A stretch of DNA of 64,000 bases from Rhynchopus sp. YZ270_cl-10. Its lineage: Eukaryota; Euglenozoa; Diplonemea; Diplonemida; Diplonemidae. Below are positions 1 through 10,345 of this stretch, piece after piece. The DNA is taken from NCBI GenBank assembly GCA_964035575.1, contig OZ037856.1, positions 1,302,001 to 1,366,000 of the forward strand, written 5' to 3'. The stretch's first letter is position 1, and each line of letters opens with the position of its first letter. The position numbers and the translations under genes are program-made. The notes under the pieces were generated by a model. It had not been told where the DNA came from. It ran no database searches and worked only from the letters and a program-made list of their open reading frames with translations.

Positions 1-688
1 AGTGGGTTCTGTCGGTTTTCGCATCATCGGTTTTCGATGAATTTGAAGGAGATTGATAATACGTTTATTCATTTGACGAACACTGCGATTCAGAAGACGA
101 GCAACAAATACTCTACGGGCGGGTGCAAATGGGGGCTGCGGCGGTTGAGACAGTTTCTCATCAGCACCTACGGTGAGGCACCTACCAACGCACTGTTCGG
201 GGAGGTACAACAGCTGATGCTGCGTACGCTGCAGAGCGTACAAAAGATCATGATCAACGACAAACACTGCTTCGAGCTCTACGGCTTCGATGTCCTCGTA
301 GACGACCGTCTCAAGCCGTGGCTCATTGAAGTGAACGCATCACCTTCCCTCTCCGCAGAGACCCCAGCAGACTACCACATGAAGTACAACATCATGGACG
401 ACCTCCTCAGCATCCTCGACCTCGAGAAGCGCAATACCGGAAACGAAGAGCGCATCGGTGGCTTCGATCTTATCTGGAAGAATGGTATGGAATGGGGGGT
501 CGAAAATGTCAAAAGGATTTAACAATACATAAAAAACCATAAAAACAGGTCCCGTCGGCGTCTCGAAAGGAGAGAAGTACATCACTTCATACCTCGGCTG
601 CGCAAACGAGAAGGCAATCCCCATCAGCAAGATCAAACAGCCTCCACGTCTTGCGGCTTCGCAGTCCAACGAGAAGGTGCTGATCTAA
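1..688 (+). CDS. TTLL9: Tubulin polyglutamylase, TTLL9-like (5' end outside window)
   Basis: This is the C-terminal half of a tubulin tyrosine ligase-like enzyme, which adds glutamates to tubulin tails on axonemal microtubules using ATP. The frame is open from base 1, reading GFCRFSHHRFS into the ATP-grasp core: FIHLTN, then INDKHCFELYG(F)D and WLIEVNASPSL with the metal/ATP-binding E and N, and then the TTLL9-typical RNTGNEERIGGFDLI. Exon 1 ends at 484. A 64-nt intron (485-548, GTATGG...AACAG) is followed by exon 2 (549-688) encoding the tail that ends NEKVLI. The spliced tail continues the family pattern NGPV. The pattern of insertions fits TTLL9 better than TTLL1, but I compared by memory only. 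The start codon and the first part of the catalytic domain lie upstream of the window. Confidence 0.88.
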
Positions 689-1019
689 GATCGTTTCAGG
701 GTAAGGGGAGGTGAGAGAGGTGAGGGAGCACCCTCACGCAGTGCCAGAAAAAGAGGCAGTAGGGACGAAAAGCCCAGCAATACAAAAGAAAAAAAGAAAA
801 AAGAAGAAGAAAAAAAGAATGGTTCACGAAGAAATGGACCAAAAAAGTACAAAAAAAAAAGCTACATTTAGATTATTAGACACTATAATAGGTGGGGGCG
901 GTTAAAAGGTGGTCGGGATGGGAGTGGGTGGGTGGGTGAGCTTTCATGGGAGGAAGGGAAGGTGGCTCAGCATGAGTCTTGGGTCATCTTGCGGAATTTT
1001 TTTTTGTTTCATCTTTTTT

Positions 1020-1150
1020 TCAGATGTAAACCACAAAATGGATGTAGGACTGCATGGTTGGGTGTCCACCCCTTGTACACGGTCATGCACCAAGGTACGC
1101 TGTTCACGAGAGGGCTTTTGTATTTCAAGTCAACTTTTTATTTTTTATAG
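1020..1150. repeat. Dispersed intergenic repeat, family R3
   Basis: The block starts CAGATGTAAACCACAAAATG and ends TTTCAAGTCAACTTTTTAT. A diverged copy with the same order of these two blocks lies at 18480-18565, upstream of the cold-shock gene. Confidence 0.5.
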
Positions 1151-1189
1151 GCGATGCTTCTGCATGGAGGTGTCTGTGCGTGTTTGTTG

Positions 1190-1335
1190 ACTTTACTTCA
1201 GGATTTGCACTGTTCCAACAATTTCAGAAAAAAAAGTTCGAAACGTGCTCACCTGTCTCCAGAGGGCAGTTCAAGCCTTTTCAAAGATGTGCACACGAGA
1301 GGCATATTTGTCACACAAGTTTACTCTTTCAAAGG
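1190..1335. repeat. Dispersed intergenic repeat, family R1
   Basis: This is a roughly 140-nt block with segments TGCACTGTTC, GTGCTCACCTGTC, AGAGGGCAGTTCAAGCCTTT and ACGAGAGGCATATT. A second copy with the same order of segments is at 9680-9835. The two look about three-quarters identical by eye. Nature unknown. Confidence 0.6.
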
Positions 1336-1775
1336 GGCATCTAAAAAAAATTGAAGACACAGCCTTTGGTGAGAAGGAACACCCATTACCTAATGGTGGC
1401 AGTATTGTGATGGGAGCCCATTGGAATACGCAAAATACTGCCACCATTACCATTCCCCCTTCCCGTGGTCCATGGACGTCTTTGTGCAATAGCCCCGTCG
1501 CCTCATGCATTCCCATATGATTTACCCCTCCCCCCCCTCCCATTTTTCATCCGCTTCTAGACCTAAAACTGCTAAAAGGAGAAAATAACATAACAGAACC
1601 CAGCCCCTTTTGATCAGTCTCGTTTCCTCCTCCACACCCTATCTTCCCATATCTTCCCAGGACTGGTGGCAAAAGAAAAACAAACTCTTAAGATCCTCCA
1701 CCGTGGGGCGGTATTGTTTTCATAGCATTTTTAGTCCGATTTTGCATCCCGTTTTTGTACCTCTGATGAGGTCAT

Positions 1776-3428
1776 ATGGAGCCGATTCGACAGTTCTCAC
1801 GGACAAGTAATCATGATTTTGCGAGGTGTTTTATTCAGTACTTTTCTGACGCGAAGCTTGCCATTCGCGACGGGTTTGCACCTCCGCCGCCACCACCTTC
1901 CACTGTCTCTGCGAAGATGCAGACCTACTCGTTTCCACACAAGACACGCATCCCTGACGCCACTGTGCATGAGGTAGTAGGCGACCGCTCCCTCCATGAC
2001 ACCTATCTCGGCACCGTTCTGTCCCGCGAATTCATCATGAAGGAGCCGGTGTGGCGTCCACACAGCAAACACGAGGCACGCCTCCCGGTCTCCTTCCTGC
2101 ACCATGCGAAGAAGGTAGGATGGAATGTGGACCACCTGTCCTGGGCACGTGCCATGGATGTGTACGCATCCTTGCACAAACCGGATCTTGCGGAGCAAGC
2201 CTTCCGACTGATGATACATCAGAACATCACGCCATGTGGTATGGTCGTTGCTGCATTGATGAATGCGTATGCACTGGTGGGGAACCTCAAGGCCGTGCGG
2301 TGTGCATGGCGTTACGCCGTTGCGAATGGAATCAAGCTCGACCACCATGTGTACCGTTCTCTGGTGTACGGCTTCTTGCGGTGCGGGTTGAAGGAAAGGG
2401 CGTGGGATGTGGTGCGGTACATCATTGCACGGGGCATCTACCTGGACAGGCGTCTTGCGTCGGCGTATCTGCAGGCATGCGGGTCCGTGGATGAGTTGCG
2501 GAAGGTTGTGACGGTGTTCCGTCTTTGCAGTAAAGGGCCGTTTGGGCAGAGGCACTATGCAGCATCGTTGGAGGGCATCACTTTGCATGCTGTTGCTGAT
2601 TCGGTGTCGGTGGAAGAGTACATAGCCGATGTGAAGGAGGTGCTTGAGGAGTGGACGCAGTGTGAAGACAGCGCTGTGCAGGTTCTTCGTGAGCTGAAGA
2701 CGTGGCGTTCCGGCCTCAAGATTGCGAGCAGGGATGTGCACCTCTTCGACGCGCTGCTTGCGCTCTGCAAGGAGTGGACCGCCTTCACAACAGACAACAT
2801 CTTCATCTCCGTCATGAACGTTGCCACACACAAATGCATCCCAAACGCAGTCAAAGCGCTGGCCCTCATCCCTACGCCAAAGGCGTCGGCGTACGCCGCG
2901 TTGCTCTCTGCGTACACGATCAAGAAGGACTACGACAATGTCAGAGAGCTGTGGCTGGAAATGATGTCCCGCGACGTTGTGCCCAACGCTCTATGCTTTG
3001 CACTGCACATCCAAGCCTGCGGGGACCGTGCTGGAAGCAGCGATGACGCCTTCTCGCGGACGGCCGAAGCCCTCTTTGTGCAGGCCCTGGAGACCTGCAA
3101 AGACGATCTGTACCTCTGGGCAATGCAGATGCGTGTGTTCTATCTCGTTGCAGATGCGGCCAAGGCACGCACCCTCGACCGTCTGCGCAAGACACTGTCT
3201 CTCCCAAAGGGGAAGCTCTACGCGTCGTACTTCAGATCCGTCTCGCCAGGCCCAACACCCTTCGCATCACAGAAGTGGACCGCTCTTGAAAACGAGGTCG
3301 AAGTGAACATTGATCCTGCAGACTGGGACAAGCAGGGCAATCCACCGAAGAATGAGGAGAGTCCGGAGGAGGAGCAGGAGACCAGGAAGCAGCGGATCTG
3401 GGCTTTGCAGAAGGGGGGTACTTTGTGA
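1776..3428 (+). CDS. Pentatricopeptide (PPR)-like repeat protein
   Basis: This intronless gene encodes 550 residues. From about residue 115 on it is built of helical pairs with the PPR/TPR look: 'AMDVYASLHKPDLAEQAF', 'VVAALMNAYALVGNLKAV', 'VYRSLVYGFLRCGLKERA' and, late in the protein, 'AYAALLSAYTIKKDYDNV' followed by 'VVPNALCFALHI'. PPR proteins usually bind organellar RNA, guiding its processing, editing or translation. The first 60 residues are basic with a run of prolines, which would suit an organelle-targeting leader, but that is inference. The ATG at 1776 is the first in frame; one at 1917 is an alternative. The C-terminus is acidic. The stop is 134 nt before the next ATG. The repeats are degenerate, so an assignment to a looser TPR-like family is possible. 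Confidence 0.7.
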   Translation: MEPIRQFSRTSNHDFARCFIQYFSDAKLAIRDGFAPPPPPPSTVSAKMQTYSFPHKTRIPDATVHEVVGDRSLHDTYLGTVLSREFIMKEPVWRPHSKHEARLPVSFLHHAKKVGWNVDHLSWARAMDVYASLHKPDLAEQAFRLMIHQNITPCGMVVAALMNAYALVGNLKAVRCAWRYAVANGIKLDHHVYRSLVYGFLRCGLKERAWDVVRYIIARGIYLDRRLASAYLQACGSVDELRKVVTVFRLCSKGPFGQRHYAASLEGITLHAVADSVSVEEYIADVKEVLEEWTQCEDSAVQVLRELKTWRSGLKIASRDVHLFDALLALCKEWTAFTTDNIFISVMNVATHKCIPNAVKALALIPTPKASAYAALLSAYTIKKDYDNVRELWLEMMSRDVVPNALCFALHIQACGDRAGSSDDAFSRTAEALFVQALETCKDDLYLWAMQMRVFYLVADAAKARTLDRLRKTLSLPKGKLYASYFRSVSPGPTPFASQKWTALENEVEVNIDPADWDKQGNPPKNEESPEEEQETRKQRIWALQKGGTL

Positions 3429-3562
3429 GTTGGTCTGGGTTTTGTGCCATTTTTAGAAAATGCAACATTACACAAAAAGGACGACTTATTTTCGCTGATC
3501 CCTCAACTCACTCACAACTCATCAACAGGTCAAAACACCCGAAAAATAATAGAAAAGAAAAA

Positions 3563-5407
3563 ATGGAGGACACAGCAAGCGAGGCTAGCTATGTTCCGAT
3601 GCGGATTGCTTCACCTTTGAAGCTTCAGACGCCTGTGAAGCAGCGGCGCCCTGAGGTGGACCCTTTGCAGACACCAAGGAACCAGATCATGCGGCCGTTT
3701 AACCCTGACAGGCGGAGCATTCGACCACCCGTGAGTGTCGCGATGACAGAGCAGAGTGCGTTTGACAAGAGTGCGTACACGATAACACCTGTGAAGGCTG
3801 CACCTTTGCCAGAGGTAGAGGTGGACACACGTAGTAAGTCGCGTGACACCCTTAGTACGCGTAATGCACGTAGTACACGGCAGGCGTCGCAGCCGATTTC
3901 AATGTTCGCACAAAGTCTTCTGCAGAAGAGCGCGAAGGGGCGCAGTGGGTCGCGGCGCAAGGCGTTGTCGCAGCCCACCTCACGCACGACGTCGTCGCAG
4001 TCGCTGCAGCCGATGCAGTCGAGGGTGATGTCCTCGCGTGCGGTGTCTGTTGTGCCGCCTACACCTCCCTCACCTGCCTCACCTACCCCAGAGGAGACTG
4101 TTGTCAGCAGCGAGACCTTGGACGACTTCTTCTTTGGTGCAGGTCAGGGTCAGGGTCAGGACGTCGAAACACCACTCCAAACTGCCTGCACCAGGACCTC
4201 CGCCACCATGAGCAGGAAGCGCAAAAGCACGGAAGGTGTGCGCACCGGACGTGCCTCAAAGAAGCAGCGTGTGGAGTACTACAGCGACGACGACTCTCTC
4301 GATGCGACGCACGGCCACACCGCACAGTACCTCCCTACAGAGACCTGCGATGTGTCGACCTTTTCGTCGGGAACCTTGACCACGACCCCTACCACTGGAA
4401 CAAAGGGCCCACTCACGAATATCACCAACCTGACAAAGCGCACCGACATGAAGAAGTCTGCCCCATCCGTCACCAACAACACGGTTTCTGGAAAGCAGAG
4501 CTCCCTTGCGGCAGTGGCAGGCGGGTCAACACACATCAACGACACGAACGCAAGCATGTCCCGCGCTGCGAGTGGCTTCATCCCTTCTCCTTCTATGATG
4601 GGCCTGCATGATTGGGACACTCTGCAGACCCCTGCCACCTGCCAGAGCAATGCCACCTGCAGCTCGTTTGACTCAGAGGATGAGGATGATTCGCTTAGCG
4701 TTGCGGCGCAGGCATCGCCCAATGCACCCAACCCTGAGACAGTGTGCCCCTCGGAGCTGTCCTGCCCACCCCCGCCTATGGGTGCAAAAAGCGCGACTGC
4801 AACGGCAACAAGCCTGGGCGGGCGCGTCAATTCGTTCCTCCCCTCGCCTTCTGTGCTGGGCCTTTCCCCTCAGGTGCACGACGACCGTTCTGCAACCACC
4901 AACGCCTTCCAACGGGAGCGCTCTATGTCTATGTACAGTGCAGGGTTTGACGACAACACACCTGCAGCGTACACACCGATGGGGAGTTCTGTTGCGGGGA
5001 CGAGAGGTGGGTCACGTGCATTGGTGACACCTGCTGCGAAGAAGCATAGAAAGGAAGGACAGGAAGCGTTTGATCAGACAGAGAAGCTGCTTGCGGGGGT
5101 TGGGCTTGGGACGTACAAGGCACCGTCCACAACGGCAGGGAAGAGCAACAGCCTCAGAGCCGCGTCGCTTGCGTCGATGAAGTCCTCCTTGACAAACAGC
5201 TCGACAAACTCCTCCGTCAACCCCGCTATGCTTGTCGCGTTCACACCTCTTAAGCCAAATGCTCCTATGTCCGGTCCAACAGGTGCCTTCAGATCACTGT
5301 CCCAAAAAATGACCCAAGAAGAAGAGCAAACATGGGAGCAGCAATCAGAACAGTGGGTAGCAGGGTTCAACCAGTACATTGCAGAAATAGATGCAATGGA
5401 GTTGTAG
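3563..5407 (+). CDS. Unknown Ser/Thr-rich protein with repeated PSPS motif
   Basis: I do not recognise this 614-residue protein. It is largely low-complexity and rich in Ser, Thr, Pro and Gln, so probably disordered. A lysine/arginine cluster around residues 212-235 (SRKRKS ... SKKQRV) looks like a bipartite nuclear localisation signal. A short motif occurs twice: FIPSPSMMGL at residues 339-348 and FLPSPSVLGL at 425-434. The last 35 residues are a likely helix (QEEEQTWEQQSEQW). Many S/T-P sites would suit CDK-type phosphorylation. The start at 3563 is the first ATG after the previous gene, with a favourable A-rich context, and a candidate splice acceptor (CAACAG) ends at 3529. No intron is needed. 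Confidence 0.75.
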   Translation: MEDTASEASYVPMRIASPLKLQTPVKQRRPEVDPLQTPRNQIMRPFNPDRRSIRPPVSVAMTEQSAFDKSAYTITPVKAAPLPEVEVDTRSKSRDTLSTRNARSTRQASQPISMFAQSLLQKSAKGRSGSRRKALSQPTSRTTSSQSLQPMQSRVMSSRAVSVVPPTPPSPASPTPEETVVSSETLDDFFFGAGQGQGQDVETPLQTACTRTSATMSRKRKSTEGVRTGRASKKQRVEYYSDDDSLDATHGHTAQYLPTETCDVSTFSSGTLTTTPTTGTKGPLTNITNLTKRTDMKKSAPSVTNNTVSGKQSSLAAVAGGSTHINDTNASMSRAASGFIPSPSMMGLHDWDTLQTPATCQSNATCSSFDSEDEDDSLSVAAQASPNAPNPETVCPSELSCPPPPMGAKSATATATSLGGRVNSFLPSPSVLGLSPQVHDDRSATTNAFQRERSMSMYSAGFDDNTPAAYTPMGSSVAGTRGGSRALVTPAAKKHRKEGQEAFDQTEKLLAGVGLGTYKAPSTTAGKSNSLRAASLASMKSSLTNSSTNSSVNPAMLVAFTPLKPNAPMSGPTGAFRSLSQKMTQEEEQTWEQQSEQWVAGFNQYIAEIDAMEL

Positions 5408-6177
5408 GGGTGCAAAAAAAGAGGGGGGTTGGTGTGAGTGTTCTCATTCCATTTGAGAAGAAGAAGATTTTTTTTTTGTTTTACTTAGAAACAGCCTTTT
5501 TTTGCATGGGGAAAAATGCGGGAATTTTCTGCACTTTTCAAAAAAAAAAATTTTTCGTTTTTTTTTTGTTATGCCAGCTTTGTTGTAGTCTCAATGGAAT
5601 AGTGCTATACCTGTTTTTGGTTGTGAAGAAGAAATGGTAAAGAAAAAGGTGTCTGTACTATACTAGCGAAATTTTTGTGATAAGATGAAGAAGAGCATAA
5701 CACTTAGAGTTGTTCCTTTTTTTAAGGGGACGCCTTTTAAAAGCATTCAGGGCGTCTCTTCCCTCCCCACATACCCACCCCCTCAGAAGGTTATAGTTGC
5801 GTGTATCTCGGTGCGGTTCTCTCGTGGTTCACCCACGGGTTTTCCGTGGGCCGCTGACCGCACTATATAGGAGTCAAGTGATTTTCTCCCTTCAAAAAAT
5901 GAAGTAGGTTACTCACAACGCTCCTGGGGGGGGGGGAAATAAACCCGTCAGTTTTAACCTCTTTCCCATTCCTCACCCATAGATTCTTAGAAACGGAAAA
6001 AGAGGGGGAAAAAAATAGTACAGCCCTCCCCCTTTGTTTCTCCCATTTTATCATCTCAAATAGTGACGAAGTTTACCCCGAGTAGTGTCAACACTGTGGA
6101 CTTGGCTTTTGTCTTTTTTATGATGTTTCGCAACACCCCCATACATAGGAAACCCCCTTCACCCTCCTCGGGGCACA
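5408..6177. other. Intergenic region, T-rich, with a hairpin
   Basis: The first 300 bases are homopolymer-rich. A strong nested hairpin (listed separately) lies at 5811-5863. A weaker stem (GACGCCT pairing with AGGGCGTC) is near 5722-5756. I see no gene. Confidence 0.5.
5811..5863. other. Nested perfect hairpin
   Basis: The outer arms GTGCGGT (5811-5817) and ACCGCAC (5857-5863) pair, as do the inner arms CCCACGG (5832-5838) and CCGTGGG (5844-5850), around a 5-nt loop. TATATA follows directly. It could be a structured RNA, an RNA-processing signal for cyclin L, or the core of a short foldback element; nothing in the sequence decides. Confidence 0.55.
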
Positions 6178-7485
6178 ATGGAGGAGGCGGTGGCGAGAAC
6201 GGATGTGGGGATGTTCAGGTTTGAGCTTAGCCAGGGGGAGCTGGAGAGGACGCCGTCGCGTGAGGCTGGGGTGACGGAAGAGGAGGAGCGGGCGCAGCGT
6301 GCGTTGTGTGCAGAGCTTGTGTTTGAGACGTGCCGGCTGCTGGACCTGGCGGTGCAGTGCGCGGCGCGTGGCATTGTGCTGGTGCAGCGGCTGTACTTCC
6401 GCACGTCGCTAACGGAGCTGAGTGTGCTCGACGCCGTGCCTGCAGTGGTCTTCCTTGCCGCCAAGCTTGAGGAGGACGACAAACGCCTCCGCTTTGTCAT
6501 CAGCACGTACCAACGTGTCCTCCTCCGCCGTGCAGGGCACAGAGAGGACGCAGTCAACCTCCCCATCATCGAGTTTACCTCCGATGCCTACTTTGAAGTC
6601 AGGGTATGTTTTACAGCATTTCGTTGTGTTTCTCAACACCTTTTCTACAGGAAGCGCTGATCCAAGTGGAGCGGAGGATTCTCATTGAGCTAGGCTTTCT
6701 GGTGTCGGTCGACCACTCTCATAAGGTATGCCGCTCCCCTCTTCTCTCTTCCCTCTTCCCTTGCAACAAATTACCCTCGGAATTCACAGTATGTGTTGTT
6801 CTTCAGCCGTGTCCTCTGCCGGTGTTGCAGCAAGGAGTCTGTTGAGGCGCTGGAGCAGAGTGCGTGGCAGTTTGTGAACGACTCCCTCCGCGGCACGGTG
6901 TGCTGTCGCTTCCCTGCGCCGGTTGTCGCTGTGGCTAGTATATACCTTGCAGCGCGTGCATGCAAGATCTGCTTCGGCGACGGCGAGTGGTGGGCAGTGT
7001 TCGGTGTCGACACAGAAGACCTCATCGAATGCGTCAAGGCCGTGCACGAGCTGTCCCTAGGCGACTACGCTGCGCCCGCCCCTACGTACAAGGCGTTGTG
7101 CAGCACGACAGTCATCCCCGCGCTCTTCTTCCCGGAGACGAAGGCAGACGCGGCACCCACACCCACACCGAAGGACACCTCCAGCAGCACCGACAGCGAG
7201 AGCAACCATTCGCGTGACCGGCGGAGGCGTCGTGACAGAGAGAGCAGGAGACGGCGTCGGTCCTCCAGCGGTGACGACAGACGGGATAAGAAGAGGAGAC
7301 GCGATCGGACCCCTGATCGTCGAGACAGGGATCGGGATAGGGATCGGGACCGGGACCGCAGGGACAGAGACAGAGACAGAGGCGGCAGAGATAGAAGAAG
7401 TGACCGCGACAGAGAGAGACGCGACCGTGAGGACCGCGACCGCAGAGACAGAAGGGAACGTTCTCCCGGGCGGCGCCGGCGCTAG
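6178..7485 (+). CDS. CCNL1: Cyclin L with C-terminal RS domain
   Basis: Cyclin L partners CDK11 and links transcription to pre-mRNA splicing in the nucleus. There are three exons: 6178-6603, 6651-6725 and 6790-7485, with introns of 47 and 64 nt (GTATGT...CTACAG and GTATGC...TCACAG). The spliced product has two cyclin folds. The first includes FLAAKLEEDDKRLRFVIS; the second follows the L-type signature ERRILIELGFLVSVDHSHK and includes AWQFVNDSLRG and IYLAARACKI. From about residue 230 the tail turns into dense RS/RD/RE dipeptides (RDRDRDRDRDRDRR, RSPGRRRR), as in animal and plant L cyclins. Both introns fall inside conserved sequence and are needed to join it, so I am confident in them. The tail is somewhat richer in RD than RS repeats. 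Confidence 0.9.
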
Positions 7486-7634
7486 CGGATGGGGGTGTGC
7501 CCTCTCACAGAACCGAGACGATATGGGTCTGCATTGTAATTCTAAGTGGATCTGAGCAAAACAAAAAGTCGTGTTTTTTACCCCTGAACCTCCCTCCCCT
7601 ACAAACCTGCTCACAACAGAAGAACAGAAACACA

Positions 7635-8351
7635 ATGCACGCAGAGGTCGCCAAGTTGGTGTCGTCCTTTTTGGGCTACACCGCGACGTTCGCCTTTTTT
7701 GTGCAGTATCTTCCGCAGATGCACCAGAATTATGTGAGGAAGAGCACCGAAGGGTTTTCCCTTGCGTGTGTCATTGTGAAGCTGGTTGGGGCAAGCTTTA
7801 TGTTTGCAAACTTTTTGATTGATGTGGAGTTGGGGTTTGTGCAGCTTTATGCGTTTGTGAATATGTTTCAGTATTTTGTATTGGTTACACAGGCAGCATT
7901 GTATACGACGGACTCGCGACACATTGCTTTGGTGCTTTTTATGCCGCTCCCTATTTTTGTTGCTTCATCGTTTTTGCCTGCGACACGCCCTTTTACGACA
8001 GGGTTGAAACCTGTTACACAGGTGGTGAGCCACACCCTGCTGCTGCTGGAGTGCGTGCGGATCCGCAGCGTACGTGGTGTCTCTATGAGCTCGCAGTTCC
8101 TGAACCTCTTCGGCGGGGTCTGTGGCATGGTTGCCTGCTCCCTCACGCAGCCCCTCTCCTCGTGGACGGTGTGGCTCTACATCAACAGCGTCGGCCAGGC
8201 GCTCACCGTCTTCGCCCTCCGTGAGTACTTCACCCTCCCGCAGACACCACAATGCTGCGAGATCGAAAGCCTCCGCATCGCTGACGACTGCGCTCTCGAC
8301 CTAGGCAGACGCTCCCCTAAATTCGAGAACTCCCGGGTACCAAAGCTCTGA
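7635..8351 (+). CDS. PQ-loop repeat membrane protein
   Basis: This 238-residue integral membrane protein has about seven hydrophobic segments and belongs to the PQ-loop/MtN3 superfamily (MPDU1, cystinosin, SWEET and KDEL-receptor relatives). The first PQ loop, YLPQMHQNYVRKSTEGFS, has the classic PQ, N and KS-x-GFS pattern. The second repeat is looser: a helix ending VRIRSVRGVS, preceded by LKPVTQVV, with the Gln kept but its Pro displaced. Size and layout resemble MPDU1 (lectosome-type ER protein for dolichol-sugar use) more than lysosomal transporters, but I cannot separate these by eye. The ATG at 7635 lies 15 nt after a candidate acceptor (ACAACAG, 7613-7619). No intron. Confidence 0.8.
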   Translation: MHAEVAKLVSSFLGYTATFAFFVQYLPQMHQNYVRKSTEGFSLACVIVKLVGASFMFANFLIDVELGFVQLYAFVNMFQYFVLVTQAALYTTDSRHIALVLFMPLPIFVASSFLPATRPFTTGLKPVTQVVSHTLLLLECVRIRSVRGVSMSSQFLNLFGGVCGMVACSLTQPLSSWTVWLYINSVGQALTVFALREYFTLPQTPQCCEIESLRIADDCALDLGRRSPKFENSRVPKL

Positions 8352-9474
8352 TCCGTTGAGTATGGGGTAGGGGTAAGGGGGTGAGGGGGTGAGGATGTGT
8401 ATTGAAAAGAGTTGTGATTCCTAAGATATGCCCCCTCGCAGGTGTGTAGATATGCTCCGTCTGCTTCGCTGCCCTAGAAAGTTAAAGAAAATGATGGTAT
8501 TTGAGTATCGGTCGTGAAATAGGAGGGGTGTCAAGAAAACAGCACAGAGCGGTGGCCATGTGTCAGATTTTGAAAAAAATGTTCAAAAAAAAGGGGGGCA
8601 AATATCGCATCCTTGGGTGTGCCATTGCACCGCTTTGGGTGATTGTCGATGCGAATAGGAATAATTAAAGAACCGAATACAAAAGAAGGGTATACTGTGT
8701 GGTATTTATGTGAGAAACGGGCTTCTCCCACAGGGGGTGCAAACCAACGCCAAATATTATTTTGGAAAAGAAAGAAAAAGGGCACGTTAGGGGTCTTCTG
8801 ACATGCGCCCATTGTTTTATTTAGATGTGTGCACGAAACACTCATCTTACATGGTTTCTTTTGTTTTGTCGTTCCTCATCGGGGGTTTTTAGTTCTGTTA
8901 TGAGATTGTCTTTAGAGGACTGTTTTGCGGGCGCTTTTTTTTTAATCGAATGGATGCATTTTGCGTGTGAATATTGTGTGTTTTTTTTTGGCCCTTAATC
9001 GAGCCCATTTGCTCCTTAATTATGTCCCCCGTCTTTATTGTGCCCAGCATCCATTGTGATGTCTGCGCTATTTTTAAATTTTGCTGTGCTGCTGTGTCCA
9101 CTACATCACAGTGCCACTTCTTTTGGTGGAGATATGCCCAGTGTTCTTGTCCCGTGGGGTTTGACCCCCTTTTTTTGCGTCTGAAGGCTCTACAGCCACG
9201 TTGGCGTACGAAGGTTGTTACGTGATTTCCTTTATCCCATTTTAACTGTTTTTTTATATCTGTTCTTTTGACGTCCCAAAAGAGGGAAAAAAATGAAACG
9301 AAGACTTTAGCCAACATTGCGTGCACCCGTAGTTACCCACCAAGGTGGGTACTGGGGGTGAATGCCCCGAATGCCCATGGCGACCGGGGAAGGTGCGTGC
9401 TTTGTGTTGTGGTGACAAAATGTTGCGATTTTTTTTTGCTATTTGTCTACAACAAAATAAATGAGCATATAGTG

Positions 9475-9525
9475 GAGCTCATCCTCGGGTGTCTGCACTG
9501 ATACCAAGTTTTCAAACCAAATTTT
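9475..9525. repeat. Dispersed intergenic repeat, family R2
   Basis: The block CATCCTCGGGTGTCTGCACT followed by ACCAAGTTTTCA recurs at 23115-23165 as CATCCTCGAGTGCCTGTGCT followed by ACAAGTTTTCA. Confidence 0.45.
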
Positions 9526-9679
9526 CAAAAAAAAAAATACAAAAAAATAACACTTCCTTTCTGTCTGTCTATGTGTGAAGGGAAGTATAGCTTTTCTCCA
9601 TGATATGTTGCCGTTAGCGCGCGCTCTCCCTCAAAACATACTTTTTTTCCCCCCCCTGTATTTTCAATTTTCGCGGAAC

Positions 9680-9835
9680 TAAAGGTGGAACCTGCACTGT
9701 TCAAACAATTTATCAAAAACAAATAAGTTGTGTCTGAACGTTGTGCTCACCTGTCGCTACTTAGAGGGCAGTTCAAGCCTTTGCAAAGATGTGTGCACGA
9801 GAGGCATATTCGTCACACAAGTTTTCTTTCCGCAA
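9680..9835. repeat. Dispersed intergenic repeat, family R1 (second copy)
   Basis: This copy matches 1190-1335 in segment order: TGCACTGTTC, GTGCTCACCTGTC, AGAGGGCAGTTCAAGCCTTT, ACGAGAGGCATATT, GTCACACAAGTTT. It is about 10 nt longer through small insertions. Confidence 0.6.
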
Positions 9836-10047
9836 AATAATGCGTCAATCACTTCACTAGGGCGACGGGCGTAAGGTGCCTTTTATGTAGAGGGCCACGA
9901 CGCTTCTGCCTCGTTCCAGGGATCACCCGTGTGCTCTGTATGTCTTGTCTGCATGCCATCCACGGGCTCTGAAGTACATAATGTATGATCTGTTTTATTT
10001 GATGCAGGGTTTTGTTGTATTTCAAGTCAGTCTGCTTTTTCATCGTG

Positions 10048-10093
10048 CGTTCATCCGGATGGCATCGTATATGGGTCAGTCGGAGGCGCCTGC
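10048..10093. repeat. Dispersed repeat, family R5
   Basis: TTCATCCGGATGGCATCGTA followed by a GGGTC-containing stretch and CGGAGGCGCCTG. The same block, slightly shorter, is at 14172-14214 inside the second intron of WDR34. Confidence 0.55.
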
Positions 10094-10345
10094 ATCAACA
10101 ACTATAGTGTTTTTTTTTTTCGCGCGACAATTATTTATTTTCCAGAACGAAGAAGACGGAGAAAAACAACGGCAAACACACATGGTAAAGTTACACACAC
10201 CCTTGAAACCCGAAAAACGAAAACAAAACAAAAGGGTTCCTCTTTACCGACCTTTCTCTTTTGTCAACCCGCACATTCAGCCTCAACAACTTTTTTTATC
10301 TCCCCCACCTCTCGACCCTTCCCCCTTATAGGACACACACACAAC

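Larger units (their letters stand above)
689..1775. other. Intergenic region with dispersed repeats
   Basis: I see no convincing gene here. The first 200 bases are A-rich 3' flank of TTLL9. Two dispersed repeats follow (listed separately at 1020-1150 and 1190-1335). A pyrimidine-rich stretch ends in CCCAG at 1660, a possible splice acceptor for the next gene, 115 nt before its ATG. Confidence 0.5.
8352..10345. other. Long intergenic region with dispersed repeats
   Basis: There are about 2 kb without a gene I can support. The sequence is T-rich on either side of 9000 and has a short palindrome, ACCCACCAAGGTGGGT, near 9335. The repeat copies at 9475-9525, 9680-9835 and 10048-10093 are listed separately. 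The last 100 bases are a long pyrimidine tract ending in TATAG at 10331, just 14 nt before the next ATG. Confidence 0.5.

Noticed and set aside
1797-2831. 344-codon minus-strand frame opposite the PPR gene
   Set aside because: Antisense shadow of a GC-rich coding region; no domain, while the plus strand has clear repeats.
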